Assembly: GCA_018242685.1 (NCBI GenBank) | Contig: JAFEBM010000052.1 | Span: forward strand, 1-32,603 | Reading direction: 5' to 3' | From: Nitrospira sp. | GTDB lineage: Bacteria; Nitrospirota; Nitrospiria; Nitrospirales; Nitrospiraceae | Length of the DNA: 32,603 nt | Shown here: positions 7,295 through 16,274 of the stretch, piece by piece | Numbering within the stretch: position 1 is the first letter of the stretch | How the letters are laid out: every line of letters begins with the position of its first letter | Notes under the pieces: generated by a model | Told to the model about the DNA's origin: nothing | Seen by the model: only the letters and a program-made list of their open reading frames with translations | Databases searched by the model: none | Made by a program: the position numbers and the translations under genes

Positions 7295-8152
7295 ATGTCT
7301 TGTGTATTTCGATTAAATCGGTGCGGCTCGCTCGTCACGCTGTTGACCCTTGCCCTCTTAGGGACCCTAGGATCAGCGACAGCGCAGACATTTTCAGCCG
7401 AGCAATTGTCGGGAAAACTGGTCATTACGGGCGCCAGCACCTTGGCTCCATTGATAGCCGAGATCGGCAAACGATTCGAGAGTCATTATCCCAAAGTGCG
7501 TGTGGATGTTCAGACCGGCGGCTCATCGCGCGGAGTCGCCGACGTGCGCCAAGGATTCGCCGATATCGGCATGGTCTCGCGCGCGATGAAAGCCGAGGAA
7601 AAGGACCTGCATGCGTTTTCGGTAGCGCGCGACGGCGTAGGGGTCATTCTGCACAAAGAAAATCCCGTTCAGGCTCTCACCGACGAGCAAGTCGTTGCAA
7701 TCTATACGGGCAAGATTATCAATTGGAAGGACGTGGGCGGAAAAGACGCTCCCATCACCGTCGTGAACAAAGCAGAAGGACGGTCTACGCTGGAAGTGTT
7801 CTTGCATTACTTCAAGATTAGAAATACGGACGTGAAAGCTCACGTGGTCATCGGCGACAATGAACAGGGAATCAAGACCGTAGCCGGGAATCGCCATGCC
7901 ATCGGATATGTCTCCATCGGAACCGCAGAATACGATGAATCGCAGGGGGTACCGATTAAGCTGCTCTCGGTCGGAGGGGTTGCCGCCTCCACCGAAACCG
8001 TTCGAAACGGTACGTTTCCAATATCTCGTCCATTACACATCGTCACTCGGACTCCGCCGGTTGGATTGACCAAGGCCTTTATCGATTATGCGCAGTCCAA
8101 AGCCGTGCATGACATCATTAAGCAACAATACTTTGTCCCGATGGTCGACTGA
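7295..8152 (+). CDS. pstS: Phosphate-type ABC transporter substrate-binding protein PstS
   Basis: This periplasmic protein binds phosphate and delivers it to PstCA. A signal peptide is visible (basic start, hydrophobic 14-26, SATAQ cleavage region). The mature protein has the PstS ligand loops: ITGASTLAPL, QTGGSSRGVADVRQG (with FADIGMVSR), and GRSTLEVFLHYF. It has 285 residues, short but normal for the compact PstS group. The start at 7295 has no clear ribosome site; the palindrome at 7273-7288 is directly upstream. It lies 43 bases after arsS in the same direction and overlaps pstC. PstS proteins prefer phosphate, though some bind arsenate; the sequence alone does not decide. Confidence 0.88.
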   Translation: MSCVFRLNRCGSLVTLLTLALLGTLGSATAQTFSAEQLSGKLVITGASTLAPLIAEIGKRFESHYPKVRVDVQTGGSSRGVADVRQGFADIGMVSRAMKAEEKDLHAFSVARDGVGVILHKENPVQALTDEQVVAIYTGKIINWKDVGGKDAPITVVNKAEGRSTLEVFLHYFKIRNTDVKAHVVIGDNEQGIKTVAGNRHAIGYVSIGTAEYDESQGVPIKLLSVGGVAASTETVRNGTFPISRPLHIVTRTPPVGLTKAFIDYAQSKAVHDIIKQQYFVPMVD

Positions 8153-8987
8153 CGAGCTCCTGTGCTGGAGCTTGCGCGGCATTGCAACCATCGCCGGCAC
8201 TATCGTCATGCTCATCGTGGTCTTCTTAATCGTGGAAGCGCTTCCCGTTCTCCATCATGTCGGTCTGCTCCGATTCTTTACCGACCCTTCCTGGCATCCA
8301 GCCGAGGGATTGTACAACCTCACCCCGATGTTGTGGGGAACGCTGTTCGCCATGACTGGTTCTGTGTTGATCGCCACACCCTTAGGCATTCTTTCCGCCG
8401 TCTTTTGCCATTACTATGCGCCAAGCGTCCTTGCCCGTCCCTATCGGCGCCTGATCGAGTTACTCGCAGGCGTTCCGTCCGTGGTCTACGGATTCTGGGG
8501 ACTCGTGGTGCTGGTCCCACTGATTGCAGAGATACAACCGCCCGGGCCTAGTCTCTTAGCCGGTATCCTGATCCTCACGATCATGATCCTCCCTACCATC
8601 GCGTTGATGGCTGATGCCAGCCTTGCCAATGTGCCTCAACAATACTTACGCGGGGCTGCTGCATTGGGACTGCCTCGATGGGCGACAATCCGAGGCGTAG
8701 TGTTTCCAGCGGTAAGATCAGGCCTGTTCACCGGGGTGATCCTGGAAACCGGCCGAGCCATCGGGGAAACGATGGCGATTCTGATGGTCTGTGGGAACGT
8801 GGTTCAGATTCCTTCCACCATCTTCGACCCGATCCGGACGCTGACCGCCAATATCGCCCTGGAAATGGCCTATGCGATCGGAGACCATCGTGCTGCGTTG
8901 TTCGTCAGTGGACTCGTCTTGCTGGCCATGATCGTGGCGCTTGTCGTCTCGGCAGAATGGGTCAGTCGGGGGAGAATGTATGGCTGA
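8109..8987 (+). CDS. pstC: Phosphate ABC transporter permease PstC
   Basis: This inner-membrane subunit of the Pst importer is predicted to have six transmembrane segments. The permease signature follows the fourth hydrophobic stretch: ASLANVPQQYLRGAAALGLPRWATIRGVVFP, the EAA loop that contacts PstB. The later GRAIGETMAILMVCG segment is typical of PstC/PstA. The start at 8109 (MTSLSNNT) overlaps the end of pstS by 44 bases. A TTG at 8133 would shorten the overlap. The protein is about 292 residues, and its 3' end overlaps pstA by eight bases. Confidence 0.9.
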   Translation: MTSLSNNTLSRWSTDELLCWSLRGIATIAGTIVMLIVVFLIVEALPVLHHVGLLRFFTDPSWHPAEGLYNLTPMLWGTLFAMTGSVLIATPLGILSAVFCHYYAPSVLARPYRRLIELLAGVPSVVYGFWGLVVLVPLIAEIQPPGPSLLAGILILTIMILPTIALMADASLANVPQQYLRGAAALGLPRWATIRGVVFPAVRSGLFTGVILETGRAIGETMAILMVCGNVVQIPSTIFDPIRTLTANIALEMAYAIGDHRAALFVSGLVLLAMIVALVVSAEWVSRGRMYG

Positions 8988-9843
8988 GACACTGAGCCGG
9001 CCACAGAATCTCCGTGAATGGCTTGCGTTCGTTCTCGTCTGGGGAGCGGCAGGGCTCGTGACCGCCGTATTCTGCTGGCTGTTGGGGGACATCGTGTGGC
9101 ATGGAATAGGCCATGTCTCCTGGACATTTCTGACAGCTCCTCCGGAAAACGCTGGACGCCAAGGCGGGATTGGCCCTATTCTGGCTTCGACATCCTTGAT
9201 CCTGGGAGTCTGTCTCGCGGTCTCCCTCCCCATTGGTATCGGCACCGCCGTCCTCCTCGCCGAATTTACATCGGACCAAAGCCTGTTCGGACGGATAACT
9301 CGCCGCAGCCTCGATATTCTGGCTGGTGTGCCGTCGATCGTCTTCGGCCTGTTCGGCAACGCGTTCTTTTGCAAGATGCTGGGGCTCGGCTTTTCGATCC
9401 TCTCCGGCGGGCTGACTCTGGCCTGCATGGTGTTGCCGGTCTTGATCCGATCAACGGAGGAAGGGTTTCGCGCCGTGCCGGCTAGTTACCGGCTTTCCGC
9501 CGCGGCACTAGGACTGTCCCGCACCACGACCCTCATTCATCTCTTGCTACCGGCAGCCGTACCAGGTCTCTTAGTCGGTCTGGTCCTTGGAGTCGGCCGT
9601 GCGATTGCCGAGACGGCTGCCCTCATCTTCACAAGCGGCTATGTGGATCGGATGCCGGAGTCGCTACTCGATTCCGGTCGCGCATTGTCTATCCACATCT
9701 TCGATCTCTCCATGAACGTGTCCGGCGGAGATACGAACGCCTATGCCTCAGCGCTGATCTTGGTCATCATGTTGCTCGCCATCAACGGCACCGTCTCCTG
9801 GCTGGCGACATACGGGCTCCACCGAAAGATCATGACAGTATGA
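8980..9843 (+). CDS. pstA: Phosphate ABC transporter permease PstA
   Basis: This is the second membrane subunit, 287 residues with six hydrophobic segments. It carries the conserved DILAGVPSIVFGLFG motif, the EAA loop (EEGFRAVPASYRLSAAALGL) and GRAIAETAAL. The start ATG at 8980 (MAETLSRPQ) follows a GGGGGAG ribosome site inside the end of pstC. The 3' end overlaps pstB as ATGA. The paired permeases should form the PstCA channel. Confidence 0.9.
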   Translation: MAETLSRPQNLREWLAFVLVWGAAGLVTAVFCWLLGDIVWHGIGHVSWTFLTAPPENAGRQGGIGPILASTSLILGVCLAVSLPIGIGTAVLLAEFTSDQSLFGRITRRSLDILAGVPSIVFGLFGNAFFCKMLGLGFSILSGGLTLACMVLPVLIRSTEEGFRAVPASYRLSAAALGLSRTTTLIHLLLPAAVPGLLVGLVLGVGRAIAETAALIFTSGYVDRMPESLLDSGRALSIHIFDLSMNVSGGDTNAYASALILVIMLLAINGTVSWLATYGLHRKIMTV

Positions 9844-10679
9844 CACCGGTCGAATCCCTCACAGGGCCACACTCTCGGCATCCGCTCGAAGAACGGCCTG
9901 CTTGCCGTGCGCCTCAACCCATCGTTGAGATTGATCGGCTCAGCTTGTATTACGGAGATAAACCGGCGTTTCAGGACGTGACCTTGTCGATCAACAAGGG
10001 ATGCATGACGGCTCTCGTGGGGCCGTCCGGATGCGGGAAGACCAGTTTTCTCACCTGCCTGAATCGCCTCACGGATCTGATCGCCGGGTGTCGTGTCTCG
10101 GGACAAATTACGATTAATGCGCTCGATGTGTTAGCACCAGGTATTAATGTGATCCAGCTCCGCCGCCGTATCGGCATGATTTTTCAGAAACCGAATCCCT
10201 TTCCGTTGACCATTCGAAGAAACCTAGAGTTTCCACTGCGCGAGCATGGGATACGAGATCGAGAACAGATTACGCAGATCATCGAGACCACCTTACGAGC
10301 TGTCGGGCTCTGGGACGAGGTCAAGGATCGGCTGGGCTCGCCGGCTCTGGCCCTATCCGGAGGCCAGCAACAGCGCCTCTGTATCGCTAGGGCTCTGGCT
10401 CTTTTGCCGGAGGTGCTGCTCATGGATGAACCATGCAGCGCCCTTGATCCCCTCTCCAGCGGCGTAGTCGAGGATTTAATTGTGGGTCTGCGAGGGCGCT
10501 ATACCATCCTGATCGTGACCCACAACCTTGCCCAGGCTCGACGCATCGCAGATTATGCGGCCCTTTTCTGGGTTCAGAACGGAGCCGGTCGTTTGATCGA
10601 GGCTGGAACCGCAAAACAGATATTTGAGAATCCTCGTGATCCACTGACCGCTGCCTACGTCAGCGGGATGCGTGGATAA
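9840..10679 (+). CDS. pstB: Phosphate ABC transporter ATP-binding protein PstB
   Basis: This cytoplasmic ATPase powers PstCA. It contains Walker A (GPSGCGKTS), the Q-loop with MIFQKPNPFP typical of PstB, the signature LSGGQQQR, Walker B (VLLMDEPCSALDP) and the switch His (IVTHNLAQA). It has 279 residues; the first 28 or so precede the domain. The start overlaps the pstA stop (ATGA). No phoU or pho regulator follows; the next gene is hflK after 185 bases. This suggests control by the local regulator rather than a classical pst-phoU unit, but that is inference. Confidence 0.93.
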   Translation: MTPVESLTGPHSRHPLEERPACRAPQPIVEIDRLSLYYGDKPAFQDVTLSINKGCMTALVGPSGCGKTSFLTCLNRLTDLIAGCRVSGQITINALDVLAPGINVIQLRRRIGMIFQKPNPFPLTIRRNLEFPLREHGIRDREQITQIIETTLRAVGLWDEVKDRLGSPALALSGGQQQRLCIARALALLPEVLLMDEPCSALDPLSSGVVEDLIVGLRGRYTILIVTHNLAQARRIADYAALFWVQNGAGRLIEAGTAKQIFENPRDPLTAAYVSGMRG

Positions 10680-10702
10680 TGGGCACGCCGTCTGATGCAT
10701 AA

Positions 10703-10716
10703 CGGATCTGAATCCG
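10703..10716 (+). terminator. Weak hairpin after pstB
   Basis: CGGAT-CTGA-ATCCG forms a 5-bp stem with a four-base loop 24 bases after the pstB stop. There is no T run, so at most it is a weak end signal. Confidence 0.15.
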
Positions 10717-10791
10717 AAACAGGCACGCCACAGAAAAGGGCATGACATCTCGTCTATACCTGACTTTTTCTTCCTAGGGGTCATCTAGATC

Positions 10792-10820
10792 TTGTTACCC
10801 ATACCACAGTCTGCTAATGT
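10792..10820 (+). promoter_or_regulatory. Possible promoter for hflKC
   Basis: TTGTTA (10792-10797) and TAATGT (10815-10820) are separated by exactly 17 bases, 45 bases before the hflK ATG. Consensus matches are moderate, but the 185-base gap after pstB makes a separate promoter likely. Confidence 0.3.
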
Positions 10821-10864
10821 ACCTTCTCATTTTGTATCGCCTATTGAATTGTAAACATCGCTGA

Positions 10865-11992
10865 ATGGTCTGGGACCCAAAAGATCCGTGGGGCAAAAAG
10901 TCTGATCCGCTTGAAGAGGCCTTCAAGCAGGCTCAATCGCAATTCAAGGACATTTTCCCTCCCGGTGGATTGAAAAATCTCCTGCCGTCAGGCGGCATCG
11001 TGAATCTCGTCATTGCCGCCTTGCTCATCTTCGTGGTGTGGCAGTGTGTGTTTATCGTCGCACCGGATGAAGAAGGTGTCGTGAAACGGTTCGGCGTTCC
11101 AGTCCGTACGGTGGAACCTGGCCCTCACTTCAAGATTCCTTTCGTTGAAACCGTGCTCCAGCCGCAAGTCGCCAAGCTCTATCGCGTGGAAGTCGGCTTC
11201 CGCACTAACCAGCAGGGCCGCCAGCAAATGGTACCCCAAGAAGCCTTGATGCTGACCGGCGATATGAACATCCTTGCGATCGAATTCATCGTTCAGTATA
11301 AGATCAAAGAAGCTGGCAACTTCCTGTTCAACGTCGCGTACATCCATGAGACCATCGGCAAAGCGGCTGAAGCCTCCATGCGGGAAGTGGTCGGCAAGAG
11401 CAAGATCGACGAAGCCTTGACCACCGGGAAAGCGGTGATTCAGCAAGATACCATGACGTTGCTTCAGATGATTCTCGACCAATATCAGTCCGGCGTGCAG
11501 ATCGCCGCCGTGCAACTCCAAGACGTTGATCCTCCAGAAGCCGTCGCTGCCGCCTTCAAAGACGTGACGAACGCCAAAGAAGATCGGGAAAAGCTCATCA
11601 ACCAGGCGCAAGGGTACCGCAACGACGTCATTCCGAGAGCAAAGGGTGAAGCCGCTGAACTGGTCAACCGGGCAAGGGGGTTTGCTCAGGCGAGGGTCAA
11701 TCGTGCTCAGGGCGAGACCAATCGGTTCCTGGCCACCTTGAAGGAGTATAACCAAGCGAAGGACGTCATCAGCAAGCGCATTTATATCGAAACCTTGGAA
11801 GAAATCCTTCCCCATATGGAGAAGGTCATCATCGACGGGAAAGGCGGAGAGCGCCTCTTGCCGTATCTTCCTCTGGACCGCCTCTCCAAACCTGCGTCCA
11901 CACCCATTGCCAAACCAGTCCCACAACTTGAAGGCGAAGAATCCAGGTCGGACCCATCGTCCACTCAAAAATCTAGGAACGTTAGGCCATGA
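10865..11992 (+). CDS. hflK: Membrane protease modulator HflK
   Basis: HflK is an inner-membrane SPFH-domain protein that with HflC forms a large cage around the FtsH protease and tunes turnover of membrane proteins. The N-terminus (DPKDPWGKKSDPLEEAFKQ) is typical of HflK. One transmembrane segment lies at about 45-64. The SPFH region follows (APDEEGVVKRFGVPVRTVEPGPHFKIPF), with a long Ala/Glu/Arg-rich helical part and a proline-rich C-terminus. Length (375) is normal. The ribosome site before ATG 10865 is poor. hflC starts inside the stop region (ATGA overlap). Confidence 0.92.
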   Translation: MVWDPKDPWGKKSDPLEEAFKQAQSQFKDIFPPGGLKNLLPSGGIVNLVIAALLIFVVWQCVFIVAPDEEGVVKRFGVPVRTVEPGPHFKIPFVETVLQPQVAKLYRVEVGFRTNQQGRQQMVPQEALMLTGDMNILAIEFIVQYKIKEAGNFLFNVAYIHETIGKAAEASMREVVGKSKIDEALTTGKAVIQQDTMTLLQMILDQYQSGVQIAAVQLQDVDPPEAVAAAFKDVTNAKEDREKLINQAQGYRNDVIPRAKGEAAELVNRARGFAQARVNRAQGETNRFLATLKEYNQAKDVISKRIYIETLEEILPHMEKVIIDGKGGERLLPYLPLDRLSKPASTPIAKPVPQLEGEESRSDPSSTQKSRNVRP

Positions 11993-12849
11993 CGAAGCAA
12001 GGGTTGGTGATCGCCCTCCTCGCTGTGACGATTGCGTTGTTTGTGCTCGGGGCTTCCCCTCTCTTCGTCGTGGATGTGACTCAGACTGCGATCGTCGTGC
12101 AACTCGGGAAGCCCGTCCGAAACATCACTGAGCCAGGGCTGTACGTGAAAATGCCGTTTGTTCAGGAGGTTACGTACTTCGAGAAACGGCTGTTGGACTA
12201 CGATTCGAGTGCCCAAGATGTCATCACTCAGGACAAGAAGACGCTGCTCCTGGACAACTTCGCCAAATGGCGAATCACTGATCCCTTGAAGGTGTATCAG
12301 GCGTTCCAAAGCCAGCGCGGTGCTCTTCAACGGCTGCACGACATCATCTATTCCGAACTCCGCGTGGAGTTAGGCCGACACGACCTGATTGAGATCGTCT
12401 CAAGCACGAGAGCCGACATCATGAAGGTGGTCACCGAACGGGCAAAGGAGAAGGCTTCCATCTACGGTATCGAAATTCAAGATGTCCGAATCAAACGTGC
12501 CGATTTGCCGGAGCAGAACGAGAAAGCGGTCTTTGCGCGCATGCAAGCGGAGCGGGAACGGCAGGCCAAGCAATATCGGGCTGAAGGAGCGGAGGAAGCA
12601 CAGAAAATCCGATCGGAAGCCGAAAAAGACCGTGAAATTATCCTCGCCCAGGCCTATAAAGAATCTGAAGAGCTTCGCGGCAGCGGGGATGCCAAAGCGT
12701 TTCGAATCTACGCCGATGCCTACCGGCAGGATCCGAAGTTTTTCGAGTTTACCCGCTCGATGGAAGCCTACAGGAGCGCCTTCAAAGACGGCTCGACGCT
12801 GGTGATGAGTCCGGACTCAGAATTCTTCCGCTACCTCAAGCAACGTTGA
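11989..12849 (+). CDS. hflC: Membrane protease modulator HflC
   Basis: HflC is the partner of HflK: one N-terminal transmembrane segment (about 5-27), an SPFH domain beginning VDVTQTAIVVQLGKPVR, and a coiled, charged helical region (EKASIYGIEIQDVRIKRADLP, then AERERQAKQYRAEGAEEAQKIR). The C-terminus DSEFFRYLK is the family ending. Length is 286. It overlaps hflK by four bases and converges on fhs, whose stop lies only three bases beyond. Confidence 0.93.
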   Translation: MTKQGLVIALLAVTIALFVLGASPLFVVDVTQTAIVVQLGKPVRNITEPGLYVKMPFVQEVTYFEKRLLDYDSSAQDVITQDKKTLLLDNFAKWRITDPLKVYQAFQSQRGALQRLHDIIYSELRVELGRHDLIEIVSSTRADIMKVVTERAKEKASIYGIEIQDVRIKRADLPEQNEKAVFARMQAERERQAKQYRAEGAEEAQKIRSEAEKDREIILAQAYKESEELRGSGDAKAFRIYADAYRQDPKFFEFTRSMEAYRSAFKDGSTLVMSPDSEFFRYLKQR

Positions 12850-12852
12850 GCT

Positions 12853-14535
12853 TCAGGAAAGGCCTACGATCTTTCCGCTTGTGGGGTCGAGATTGATCCG
12901 CTCACCGGCTGGCTTCTTGGGCAATCCCGGCATGAGCTGTATTCCAGAACAGATGGCTGTCACGAATCCTGCACCAGCTAGGATTCGCAATTCTTTGATC
13001 GGCACCGTAAACCCGGTCGGTCTCCCCTTCAATCCAGGGTCGTGTGACAGCGATAAAGGGGTTTTTGCCATGCAGACGGGTAAGCCGCCGTACCCCAACG
13101 CCTCTGCTGTTTCGATTTGACGTTCGGCCTCCGGTTCGAACGTGACTCCGGCAGCTCCGTACATGCAGGTCGCAATGGTTTCGATCTTTTTCCTGATCGG
13201 CCAAGACGCTTCGTAAAGATGTTTGAAGTGAGCCGGCCTTTCAGATGCCTTGACGACGGCCGCTGCCAGCTCTTCAGCTCCCTTCCCTCCGTTGGCCCAG
13301 TGGGTTGAGACTGCCGCATCTGCCGCCCCCATCTTGAACGACTGTTCACGAACCCAATCCAATTCATCCTGAGGGTCATCTTTGAAGGCATTGACGGCGA
13401 CAACGACCGGTACCCCATGCGCGAGAACATTGGCGATATGCTGTTCCAGATTGGCGATTCCCTTCGAGAGGGCTTCTCGATTCGGGCCCGTTAGACTCAA
13501 AGGTAAGGGAACGCCTGCCTTGGCGACGCCTCCACCGCCATGGAGTTTCAGCGCCCGTAATGTCGCCACAACCACCGCCACCGTTGGAGCAAACCTCGAT
13601 GCTCGACACTTGATGTTAAAGAACTTTTCCGCTCCAAGATCGCTGCCGAAGCCCGCCTCTGTGATGACGAAGTCGGCGCATCTCAGCGCAATCGCATCGG
13701 ATATGATCGAGCAGTTGCCATGCGCGATGTTGCCGAAGGGCCCCGTATGGACGAATGCCGGAGTCCCTTCAAGCGTCTGGACCAGATTCGGCATGAGGGC
13801 ATCCCTTAGCAGCACGGCCATCGACCCCACGCACCCAAGCTCTTTGGCCGTGACCGGCGTACCAGCCGTCCTCAGCCCCATCAACATTCGGCCGAGCCGC
13901 TCATGGAGATCCCGCTGATCTCTTGCCAGTGCCAGTACCGCCATGACTTCTGAAGCTTCGGTGATGACGAATTGCCCTGGACGCCTGCCCGTTTCTTCTC
14001 CCAACAGGACCTCCCGCAGGGCCCGATCACTGATACTTAAGGTCCGAGGCCACGTAATCCGTTGAGGATCGATCGAGAGAGCATTACCATGGAACAGATG
14101 ATTATCGAGGAATGCAGAGAGCAGATTATGGCCGGCAGCCACTGCATGGGCATCCCCAGTCAGGTGAAGGTTGATATCTTCCATTGGAACGACTTGGGCA
14201 TGCCCCCCGCCGGTTCCTCCTCCCTTTGCCCCAAACACAGGACCAAGCGAAGGCTGTCTCAGGGTAAGCGCGGCTCGATGCCCCAACTGCGAGAGTCCCA
14301 TGGCAAGGCCGATCGATGTTGTCGTCTTTCCCTCTCCTAAGGGGGTTGGGTTAATTGCCGTGACGAGGACATACCGCCCAGTCTGGACAGTCGTCAGGCG
14401 ATCCAGTACTTGTAGCGAGACCTTGGCCTTGTCCCGTCCATAGAGAATAAGTTCTTCGGCACGAATCCCAAGCTGGGAACCGATTTCGACAATGGGACGA
14501 AGGGTAACAGATTGGGCGATTTCGAGGTCGGTCAA
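12853..14535 (-). CDS. fhs: Formate-tetrahydrofolate ligase
   Basis: This enzyme joins formate to tetrahydrofolate using ATP to give 10-formyl-THF for one-carbon metabolism. The ATP-binding P-loop reads PTPLGEGKTTTS (63-74), followed by the family-typical RQPSLGPVFGAKGGGTGGG and the segment FVHTGPFGNIAHGNCS. It ends in the conserved GxAxG...G-KI-GL region. The length of 560 is normal. The start at 14535 is a TTG with only GAGAG upstream; no nearby ATG keeps the N-terminus (MTDLEIAQSVTLRPI). It is transcribed against hflKC. Autotrophs with reductive pathways often keep fhs, but the local context does not link it to another gene. Confidence 0.93.
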   Translation of the reverse strand: MTDLEIAQSVTLRPIVEIGSQLGIRAEELILYGRDKAKVSLQVLDRLTTVQTGRYVLVTAINPTPLGEGKTTTSIGLAMGLSQLGHRAALTLRQPSLGPVFGAKGGGTGGGHAQVVPMEDINLHLTGDAHAVAAGHNLLSAFLDNHLFHGNALSIDPQRITWPRTLSISDRALREVLLGEETGRRPGQFVITEASEVMAVLALARDQRDLHERLGRMLMGLRTAGTPVTAKELGCVGSMAVLLRDALMPNLVQTLEGTPAFVHTGPFGNIAHGNCSIISDAIALRCADFVITEAGFGSDLGAEKFFNIKCRASRFAPTVAVVVATLRALKLHGGGGVAKAGVPLPLSLTGPNREALSKGIANLEQHIANVLAHGVPVVVAVNAFKDDPQDELDWVREQSFKMGAADAAVSTHWANGGKGAEELAAAVVKASERPAHFKHLYEASWPIRKKIETIATCMYGAAGVTFEPEAERQIETAEALGYGGLPVCMAKTPLSLSHDPGLKGRPTGFTVPIKELRILAGAGFVTAICSGIQLMPGLPKKPAGERINLDPTSGKIVGLS

Positions 14536-14691
14536 GAGACTCTCATCTTGCTTTGTCTAGACTTGCCGAAGGTCCGAGTATAGGTCTGCCGATGGCTTGA
14601 AGCAAGCCACCGAGACATGGTTGAGAATATTTGGGCTTTGGGGTTAGCAGAAATAGGCCAGCCGAACTTCAGATAGAACCCGAACCTGCGG

Positions 14692-15711
14692 CTACTCTAA
14701 GATGTACTTGGTGGGGTCAAGCGCTTGGCCATTCAATTTCACCATGTAGTGCAGGTGAGGACCCGTGGCCAGGCCTGTATTTCCAACAAGCGCAATGACA
14801 TCACCACGATCGACCCTCTGGCCTTCCTTGACCAAGGCCTTCGCAAGATGCCCGTAGAGCGTTTCAACTCCGAATCCATGGTCTACGCGGACCATGTTTC
14901 CAAGCTTAGAATCGTACCCTATGGACGTAATTCTTCCTTGGGCCGGAGCATGGACAGGAGTGTTTGGCGCGGCCCCGATATCCAATCCATCATGCCAGGC
15001 AGGCTTTTCTGTGAAAGGTGAAACTCGCGGACCAAACCCTGACGTCACCCACCCTTTCACCGGCCAAATCGACGGAGTCGAGGCCCAGCGAGACGAGCGC
15101 TGTTCGGCTGCTTGTGATAATTCGTCAAGAATGCGTTCCTGCACCGTTGCTTGCTTTGAAAGCCATTCCAATCCTTCTCTCACTGATGCAACGGCCTGGA
15201 GGCTCTCTCTCGATGACTCTAGGCCCACGGCTGAGGAATGTTCCTGATTACCGTCGGACACCTGCCTTGAGGTACCCGATGAAGGCTTTGGTTCGCTTCC
15301 AGCGGGTATCGTACCTCTCTCTTCTGGAAGCGGCAGCTCTTCACCACCTCTCCCGTTTGCCATGTCTCCCGTCTTGGGAACTTCAATACCCAACATGACT
15401 CGAAGTCGTTGATTGACCTCATTCATAGCACCAAGACGCTTTTTCAGGTCATCAACAGCGGTTGAGAATGCCGCAGTCTGCTCTCGGGCACTCATGGCTT
15501 CAGTGCGGAAAGCCGCCAGCTCCCATACTTCTCCCGTTCTGATGACATAGTGTGACACTACGAGAAGATCGGCAAGAACGACCAAGCCCACACAGACCAA
15601 CAATCGGCGAAGGAGCTTCTTCGAAAAACTGAAGCGGATCGGCTTGGCTGTAGATCCCCTGAACACGACAACGGTATAGGCATCGCCATCTTGAATATTT
15701 GTCTGATTCAT
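14692..15711 (-). CDS. M23 (LytM-type) peptidase with membrane anchor and coiled coil
   Basis: This is a probable cell-wall endopeptidase, or activator of one, in the periplasm. Counting from the chosen start, a single transmembrane segment lies at about 33-54. A helical, partly coiled-coil region and a low-complexity linker follow, and then the C-terminal LytM domain. The zinc ligands are visible: His240 and Asp244 in WHDGLDIG, and His321 in PHLHY, with His288 (YGHLA) and His319 catalytic. The start at 15711 (MNQTNIQ) is preferred over the ATG at 15720 because GGGGAG then lies nine bases upstream. The substrate is presumed to be peptidoglycan cross-links. It is separated from neighbours on both sides. 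Confidence 0.88.
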   Translation of the reverse strand: MNQTNIQDGDAYTVVVFRGSTAKPIRFSFSKKLLRRLLVCVGLVVLADLLVVSHYVIRTGEVWELAAFRTEAMSAREQTAAFSTAVDDLKKRLGAMNEVNQRLRVMLGIEVPKTGDMANGRGGEELPLPEERGTIPAGSEPKPSSGTSRQVSDGNQEHSSAVGLESSRESLQAVASVREGLEWLSKQATVQERILDELSQAAEQRSSRWASTPSIWPVKGWVTSGFGPRVSPFTEKPAWHDGLDIGAAPNTPVHAPAQGRITSIGYDSKLGNMVRVDHGFGVETLYGHLAKALVKEGQRVDRGDVIALVGNTGLATGPHLHYMVKLNGQALDPTKYILE

Positions 15712-15731
15712 AGCCTTCATCTCCCCTGCCT

Positions 15732-15737
15732 ATTATA
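15732..15737 (-). promoter_or_regulatory. Consensus -10 box before the M23 peptidase gene
   Basis: A perfect TATAAT (minus strand) lies 20 bases before the chosen ATG. No good -35 is at the normal distance; TTGACC is about 35 bases upstream, too far. A start here would give a very short leader. Confidence 0.3.
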
Positions 15738-15823
15738 CCTGCCCCCGCAAATTACCGATTTGGTCCCCTATTGGTCAACCCTAAAAATAGGGGGGTTGGG
15801 CGAGGCAGTTTGAACCACATCAT

Positions 15824-16153
15824 CTAGGATGTCTCTCGGAGAACCCACTCAAGATAAGGGGGAAACCCATTACTCACCGGGATTGCTATTATTTCCGGCA
15901 CCTTGTACGAGTGGGCCTTCCGTATGGTTTCTTCAAGAAAATTGAATTTATCAGAGGTCGTCTTGATCAACAGTAATGATTCTTGGTCATTTATCATTTT
16001 CCCTTCCCACCAGTATGTTGAGCGCACGGTGGGAATCATTGATGCGCAGGCAGCGAGGCGAAACCGTACCACTTCCTCGGCAATCTTAACCGCTTCATCT
16101 TGGCTTGCTGTTGTGACCATGACAATCACGACATGGATTGGTTCAACCCCCAT
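15824..16153 (-). CDS. cutA: CutA-family divalent cation tolerance protein
   Basis: This is a small trimeric cytoplasmic protein with a ferredoxin-like fold, historically linked to copper tolerance; its exact role is unsettled. Family motifs are clear: VMVTTASQDEAVKIAEEVVRFRLAACASMIP, STYWWEGK, and LLIKTTSDKFNFLEETIRKAHSYKVPEIIAIPV. The 109-residue length is normal. The ATG at 16153 has no evident ribosome site, but no alternative start is in frame nearby. An AT-rich dyad lies about 120 bases upstream. Confidence 0.93.
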   Translation of the reverse strand: MGVEPIHVVIVMVTTASQDEAVKIAEEVVRFRLAACASMIPTVRSTYWWEGKMINDQESLLLIKTTSDKFNFLEETIRKAHSYKVPEIIAIPVSNGFPPYLEWVLRETS

Positions 16154-16274
16154 GGATGGCCAGAATACCCAAGCGCCCCTCTACAATCAACTGATCATTT
16201 CAACGTCGCAACCAGCCTCCATCTCTCGGTTAGCGAGCAACATTCATGCCTGATCAATAAAGAATCATGATGAA

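Noticed and set aside
10988..11968. Long open frame on the minus strand opposite hflK
   Set aside because: It mirrors the codon pattern of hflK, has no recognisable domain and no ribosome site. A shadow frame.
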